Shown here piece by piece: positions 58,808 through 64,000 of a stretch of DNA of 64,000 nucleotides; the stretch's first letter is position 1, and every line of letters begins with the position of its first letter. The notes below the pieces were generated by a model. That model was given only the letters and a program-made list of their open reading frames with translations. It was not told where the DNA came from and searched no databases. Source of the stretch: Choanephora cucurbitarum (lineage: Eukaryota > Mucoromycota > Mucoromycetes > Mucorales > Choanephoraceae); NCBI GenBank assembly GCA_025331435.1, contig JAIWNI010000011.1, positions 248,001 to 312,000 on the forward strand, given 5' to 3'. Made by a program: the position numbers and the translations under genes.

Positions 58808-59501
58808 ATGTCTGTAGGCACAAGATTAAAGAGAAAGAATACAGGTAAGTGATAAAAGAGAGAGAAAACAAGAAAGTAGCTTCATGGGTCATTTTATCTT
58901 TAGTGGGAATAGATCAATTTATAGCTAGTGATACCTTTCTGGAAACCAATACGGGTAAACAAGGAAGACCCTCTCAGGGTGGTGATCTTATTAAGGCAAA
59001 ACGTTATTATGTCAAGAATCATATGCTGATATTACAAAAACGAAAATTAAAGCGATACCATGATAAAGTAAAGAAATGGTTACTCTTTTATGACTATGAT
59101 CCACACAAGATCATGAAGGCATTCGAGACATCATTCAGTAGATACAAGCATCGTACAAAAGAGTAAGTCTGGTGTTTTCATGAAAGGATCATTGTTCATG
59201 CTTTTTTGTTAGTCAACATCATTTCTTTCATGCTATCAATCAGCTAAGAGAAGATGGTTATGTGCCTCTGTTGAATAGAGAAGCAGAGAGATATCTTGGA
59301 GAGAGATTTGGGATAGACCCAGACAAAGAACAGGTGCTAGCCATTTGTCAGACATTAACAGAGAGTCATCTTTTGCTTCTATTTAAATTGTGTACCCTCT
59401 TTTCTGCTTTCTTGCTGGCAAACTATCTAAAAAGAGAATGTGGTGATGATAGAGCGAAACTAGAATCTGTGTATGTGATATCCTATGCACATATCAAATA
59501 A
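58808..59501 (+). CDS. hypothetical protein
   Basis: I do not recognise this protein. Exons are 58808-58844, 58904-59162 and 59213-59501, giving 194 aa. Both introns have good GTAAGT donors and TTTAG/GTTAG acceptors, and the frame is kept across both, which supports a real gene. The N-terminal half is strongly basic (KAKRYYVKNHMLILQKRKLK, RYHDKVKKW). A hydrophobic segment near the C-terminus (LLLLFKLCTLFSAFLLANYL) could be a buried helix or one membrane pass. The segment HHFFHAINQLREDGYVPLLN looks globular. No catalytic or zinc motif is visible. It is divergent from the homeodomain gene. Confidence 0.6.
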
Positions 59502-59849
59502 AAGATACTTTCGGTATACTGCTGTCTGTTGTCTAATTTCTGTTGTCAGATACACCCTATAGCATACAGTGTCTGGCGTATATTAAAAATAGTGTCATAC
59601 TCTATTTAATATATTAGAATTCAAGCACAAGCACTCTTTAGTGCGCGTACAAAAAAAAATGTAGAATCATGCACATGTAAAATGAACTTTCTTTTATGCA
59701 TAAAACAGACTGACTCTTTCAGGCACATGTATGCACTTGAAATTCGTGTAACGCATACAAGGCGAAAAGTCAAAATTAATAACTAAAAATAAAACGTGCT
59801 TTAATTACTCTCATATTTGTTTTTCTTTTCTTTCACTTTATCTTCCACC
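59502..59849. other. intergenic region
   Basis: A 348-base promoter-type stretch before the glycolipid transfer protein gene. It contains several imperfect short repeats (GCACATGTA at about 59672 and 59724) but no clear element or gene. Confidence 0.5.
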
Positions 59850-60610
59850 ATGACTTACTTTGATACTCTCCAACGCTCCTATGTCGATGTCGACATCTCC
59901 AACGGCATCAACACTGAACAATTCCTTGAGGCCACTGAAGGTCTCGTGAAGCTCTTTGGTAAGTGTGTTGTGATAGACCAGAGTAAGAGATGCTCATCTT
60001 CCATCTACCAGACTTGCTTGGTTCTTCTGCCTTTGCTGTCGTTCAAAAGGACATGAATGGTAACATCAAGGTAAATTCAGTTGTCTTTCAAGTTTTTTAC
60101 TTCTTTATTGATCGCGTCTCTCTCTCTTTTTTAGAAAATCAGAGACCGTTACTTGACAAACCCTACTGCCAATGCTACTCTTCAATCATTGATGGCTACT
60201 GAAGCACCTGAAAAGAAGAGAGTGGCTACTGAAGGTCTTTTGTGGTTAACAAGGTATGTACATGTTTCAAACTGAGAAGAATATATATACTCAACACCTT
60301 TTTTAGAGGTCTTGACTTTACTGCTCAAGCTTTGCGTCGTAGTATCGACAATGGTTCTGAAGAATTGGCTGTTTCTTTCACTCAATCTTATGAAGATACC
60401 TTAAAGAAGCACCACAGTATGTTTGTTCGTCCTGTCTTTGGTCTTGCCATGAAGGCCTGTCCTTACCGTGAGGACTTTTACAAGAAGATTGGTGTTCAAG
60501 ATGAAGCTGGTCATACTCAAATGAGACAATGGCTTGAAGCTCTTGAAAACATCATTCGTATCATTCAAGAAGTCTTTACTGCTAACCCTGCCTATATCAA
60601 AGGCATGTAA
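59850..60610 (+). CDS. GLTP: glycolipid transfer protein (GLTP/HET-C2 family)
   Basis: Cytosolic protein that moves glycosphingolipids between membranes. Exons are 59850-59958, 60012-60070, 60135-60253 and 60307-60610, giving 196 aa (human 209). The all-helical GLTP fold is recognisable from FLEATEGLVKLFDLLGSSAF, then DMNGNIKKI with D50, N54 and K57 at the sugar-headgroup site, and W93 in GLLWLTRGLDF at the stacking position. Next come LKKHHSMFVRPVF (His site) and CPYREDFYKKIG. In Podospora the family member HET-C2 takes part in heterokaryon incompatibility; nothing here shows such a role. A C9 run follows 13 bases after the stop. Confidence 0.95.
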
Positions 60611-60942
60611 ATAGCCCTTTATTCCCCCCCCCTCCCTTCTCTCTCTCTTTTTCTCCTTAAAAAAAAGAAAAGAAAAGCAATCTTATGCACAATAAAACCA
60701 TACTCTTTTCAATTCACTCACATGTAAATCACTAGAGTGTGTCATGCTTTGTATTAAACAGTAATAGAGACATGAGTCACGCCCATAAAGATGTTATTTT
60801 GATTCAAGTCACTTCATGACCATTGTGATTAAAGCTCAGTAAGCTTACGATGGATACACAGTCAAGGAGTGTATGTAGCCTAAAACATTCAAGAATTTTT
60901 TTTTTTTTAATTTTTCTCTCTTTCTTTTTTACTTTACTACTC
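60611..60942. other. intergenic region
   Basis: Begins with a C9 run at 60624-60632, then AT-rich sequence and T11 and T/C tracts up to the KH-protein start at 60943. No gene is seen. Confidence 0.5.
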
Positions 60943-62684
60943 ATGTCAGAGTCAATCAAGTAGGTCTGACTGTCTTTATATACAACATCAGAACTGACTC
61001 GTGTTTCTTCAATAGGAAGAGAAAGTGGGATCAGGACGACAACGGGGACCAAGGCCCGAGTGAAAAGATACAGAAGAGTGAAGAAGATCCCAGCAAGGCT
61101 GTCAGTAAGTTTGACCATCGTCTTAACACGTCACGGTACTATGCTAACAGTATCACATTTTAAGGTGAAGCTGCTGCTAGAATCAATGCCATGTTGGCTC
61201 GAAAGGGCATTACCGTAGACGACTCTCTTGTGAACGATAATTCAAGTAGTCCATCTGATTCAATCAAAAGTCCCAGTACTACACAGGCCACAAACAACAG
61301 TAATCCTACTTCCCCACCTTCTTCTTCTGCCGCCGCTGCCGCCGCCGCCGCTGCTGCTGCTGCTGCTGCTGCCGTGACTGCATCTAAAGAAGGTGAATTT
61401 GTCAAAGATATTCCTATCAACGATCTAAAGAATCGATACATGTTGACCAGAGGTGCCACTCAGACTCAAATTCAACAAGAAACGGGTGCAGGTAAGGCCG
61501 ATTGTTTTCAATAGACACATTATCTAATCATCATCTAGATGTCATCTCGCGTGGAAAGTATTATCCAGACAAATCACTTGCAACTGAAAAAGAACCTCCA
61601 CTTTACTTGCATATCACTGCATCCACCAAAGAATCGCTTGATAAGGCAATTGCCAAGATTGAAGAATTGATTGAAACTGCACAAGTCCCTCAGCCAGGCA
61701 CCGGGTTTGCACCTCGAGAGGAACACCCTCGACCTGAAATGAAACGACCTGAACGAAAGTTTTTTGAAAAGCGATTACCTGTGGAAGTAGGCGGCACACC
61801 TCATTTTAACCTTCGTGCCAAGATTGTGGGTCCAAATGGTGCTTTTGTGAAACACATTCAACAGGAAACAGGCTGTCGAGTACAATTGAAGGGTAAAGGG
61901 TCTGGGTTTTATGAAGCTAGTACTGGTGTAGAATCAGATGAACCTTTGCATGTTCACCTTTCGTAAGTAAGCCTAGAGTTTCTCAAGATCGTGTGCTTAT
62001 TTTTTCTGTCTATTAGATGTATTCGGGAAGAAGGATTGGAAGCTGGTATCAAGTTGACTCAAGATTTATTGGATACAGTAAAGGCTGAAGCAGAAAGAGG
62101 ACCTCCACCTGGTCAATATGGTTATGGAAGAGGAGGTGGATATAACAATTCAGTTCGTTATAATGGCGTAAGTAAAAAAAAAAAAGGAACTCCCTTTGGT
62201 ATTTGTTGTCAAAAAAAAAGAGAGAGCGAGAGATGAGTCAACCTTAAAAAAAAAGAAAAGAAAAACAAATTGAAAAGTGCTAATCTGTCCCTTTTTTTTT
62301 TTTCCTAACCCCTCTCTTCTCTCTCTACAGTACAATAATTATCATAGCTATAATACACCCGCTGGTAATACGACTGGTGCAGATGCTAGTGGCACTTATG
62401 ATTATGATGCATACAATCAATACTACAGCAGCTATTATGCTCAACAATCAGCTCAAGGATATCAGTATGATCCCAATGCTTATTATAACTATTATGGTTA
62501 TTCTGATCCTAATGCACCTGCTGCTACTCCATCCGCCACTAACTCAGCAACATCAACTCCACCTCCACCTCCTCCTGCTCACACAGGCAGTGGATCTCCC
62601 CCACCACCACCTCCACCTCCTCCAGCAGAAGATGAAGATTATTCATCTGCTCCACCTCCCCCACCTCCCCCACCATCATCTTGA
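60943..62684 (+). CDS. KH-domain splicing factor, KHDC4/BLOM7-like
   Basis: RNA-binding protein; its animal relative KHDC4 (BLOM7) binds the spliceosome through the SNEV/Prp19 complex. Exons are 60943-60959, 61016-61104, 61165-61491, 61539-61962, 62017-62167 and 62331-62684, giving 453 aa. KH-like region 1: EFVKDIPINDLKNRYMLTRG, ATQTQIQQETGADV, RGKYYPDKSLAT, very close to the animal sequence. KH region 2: LRAKIVGPNGAFVKHIQQET, the GxxG loop type (GPNG), then GCRVQLKGKGSG. An alanine run of 15-16 residues lies at about residues 87-103. The C-terminus is Tyr-rich then poly-Pro (PPPPPPPPP), suited to bind WW or SH3 domains. The first exon encodes only MSESI plus two bases. Confidence 0.9.
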
Positions 62685-62832
62685 TCTTGTTCAATAATAA
62701 TAAATCCTCATTACAAAATGATTGGTGGGTGTAGGAAGGTGCTGACTAATACTTAAAAAAAAAAATAAAGTGCATAAATAAAATGTGCTTTTTTACTATT
62801 TTTTCTTCTCTTTTCTCTTATTCAAATAAATA

Positions 62833-64000
62833 ATGGTATCTGTCATTCTCTCGGAAAACCCAACAACTCAAACAAAGTATAAATTTGGCTTTGAACTAAA
62901 AGAGAATAAAGGCACTGAAGCCCAATCCAATCAATCTGTTGTCAAAATCAAAGCTGCTGCTTTAAACCATCGGTAAAAAAAAAATAAACAAACGCGTCTT
63001 CTTGCATGAATTAATCAAAAAAAAAAAAGTGATTTCTGGATCTTAAAGGGACAATATCCCGGTATCAAAACTGGTTCAGTCATAGGTGCTGATGGTGTTG
63101 CTTATGTCACAAAGACAGATGCCTCTCACTTGCGTGTAGGTCAACGTGTCCTGTTGAATCCCGGTCATGGTTGGGACTCGGACGCAAGAGGACCCGAAAG
63201 AAGCTTTTCTATTCTCGGTTTATTACCTTTGATTGGCACACTTACAGAAGAGCCTGTGTCTATCAATACCGAGGATTTGGTTGCTTGTCCTGACCATCTG
63301 TCCAATGCTGAGGCTGCTGCCTTGCCTTTGGCTGGTCTGACTGCTTACCGAGCTTTATTCACAAAAGGTCTTGTTCAAAAAGATGAGCATGTGCTGATCA
63401 CTGGTATTGGTGGAGGTGTCGCTTTATTTGCTCTTCAATTTGCTGTTGCTGCTGGTGCTCATGTCTATGTCACTTCTTCAAGCGATGAAAAAATCCAAAA
63501 GGCTATCCAATTGGGTGCTAAGGGTGGTGTTAATTACAAAAAAGGTAAATAGGTTGTTTCTTAAGAAAAAAGACACTCATCATTTTATTTCACATTTAGA
63601 AAAACCCATAGATGAATTGAAAAAGTTACTTGGTGGCAATTTGCTTTCAGCTGTCATTGATGGTTCAGGTAGTTCCTTATGTACTGCTTACCCCAAGATC
63701 ATGAGAACAGGTGGTATTCTTGTTTGTTACGGTCAAACAGCTAATACTGAAGGATTTCCCTTTACGATGGGCCCTGTGTTGAAGAACATTGATGCCAGAG
63801 GATCCACCATGGGTTCCAGAAGAGAATTTAAAGAAATGGTTGAATTTGTCAACCAGCACAAGATTAAGCCTGTTGTGTCCCATGTCTGGCATGGCTTGAA
63901 TGCCACATCAGTAGACGAAGCCTTTGCTACCATCAGGTAAGTTTATCTTTTGTCAATCAAGTCCCAACTGATATCTGATTCCTTCCCAATCTATAGCAAT
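62833..64000 (+). CDS. MDR-family zinc-less oxidoreductase (quinone reductase-like), partial
   Basis: NAD(P)H-dependent medium-chain dehydrogenase/reductase, cut off by the window end. Exons are 62833-62972, 63030-63544, 63600-63936, then a fourth exon beginning at 63997. The N-terminal GroES-like domain has KIKAAALNHRDFWILKGQYP and VIGADGVAYV. The nucleotide-binding domain has VLITGIGGGVALFALQFAVA (GxGGG type) and later ILVCYGQTA. There is no structural zinc Cys cluster and no catalytic Cys at the usual place, so a quinone or enone reductase fits better than an alcohol dehydrogenase. The substrate is unknown. About the last 20-30 residues are expected beyond the window. Confidence 0.9.

Noticed and set aside
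1..64000. CRISPR arrays, operons, rRNA, tRNA
   Set aside because: No regularly spaced direct repeats, no polycistronic arrangement and no recognisable rRNA or tRNA sequence were found; the DNA is eukaryotic.

Overview
This window is eukaryotic nuclear DNA from a fungus, most likely an early-diverging zygomycete of the Mucoromycota (Mucorales-like). The evidence is AT-rich, homopolymer-rich intergenic DNA; many short introns (about 50-95 bases) with GTAAG-type donors and TAG/CAG acceptors; compact, often divergent genes; and the gene set itself (Sel1-repeat proteins, a Skt5-like chitin synthase activator, a Rua1-C-domain regulator, a BTG/Tob protein, fungal N-acetylglutamate synthase). The species cannot be named from the sequence. 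Exon models were built by hand from reading frames and splice sites. In every complete model the exon lengths sum to a multiple of three.

Layout. 1-6.9 kb: transportin (importin beta-2) and, convergent to it, a beta-TrCP-like F-box/WD40 protein. 6.9-10.5 kb: a gene-poor stretch with scattered coding-like fragments of an unrecognised gene. 10.5-22.5 kb: a Sel1-repeat protein, a dTDP-glucose 4,6-dehydratase-like SDR enzyme, UCH37 and ORC1 sharing a 127-base promoter, a prenylated Skt5/Chs4-like protein, and mitochondrial N-acetylglutamate synthase. 23.2-24.0 kb: an internally deleted Tc1/mariner transposon with recognisable terminal inverted repeats. 24.3-30.1 kb: a syntaxin-6/Tlg1 SNARE and a Drs2-type P4 flippase, both trans-Golgi/endosome proteins, convergent. 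30.1-34.6 kb: a gene desert with a small MITE and further coding-like remnants. 34.6-40.3 kb: a Pho89-type phosphate transporter and a PX-PH-RhoGAP protein of Bem3 type. 40.3-42.9 kb: a decayed Tc1-family transposase on the minus strand. 42.9-52.7 kb: BTG/Tob protein, crotonase, a short CM1-motif (gamma-tubulin activator-like) protein, a receiver-domain cyclic nucleotide phosphodiesterase ending in a CaaX box, EB1, and a BET double-bromodomain protein. 52.7-64 kb: a Rua1-C-domain protein, a small homeodomain protein, an unrecognised gene, glycolipid transfer protein, a KHDC4/BLOM7-like KH protein, and an MDR-family oxidoreductase cut by the window end.

Most genes are housekeeping and not organised as a pathway. 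Loose themes are cell polarity and microtubules (RhoGAP, EB1, CM1 protein), trans-Golgi lipid and membrane traffic (Drs2, Tlg1, GLTP), cell cycle and chromatin (ORC1, UCH37, BET, beta-TrCP-like F-box) and cell wall (Skt5-like). I found no gene-cluster-like novel system. The most unusual items are the two Tc1 relics and the MITE, the degenerate receiver-phosphodiesterase fusion, a 10-base microexon in EB1, an ORC1 without a BAH domain, a very short CM1 protein, and G/C homopolymer tracts just after several stop codons.
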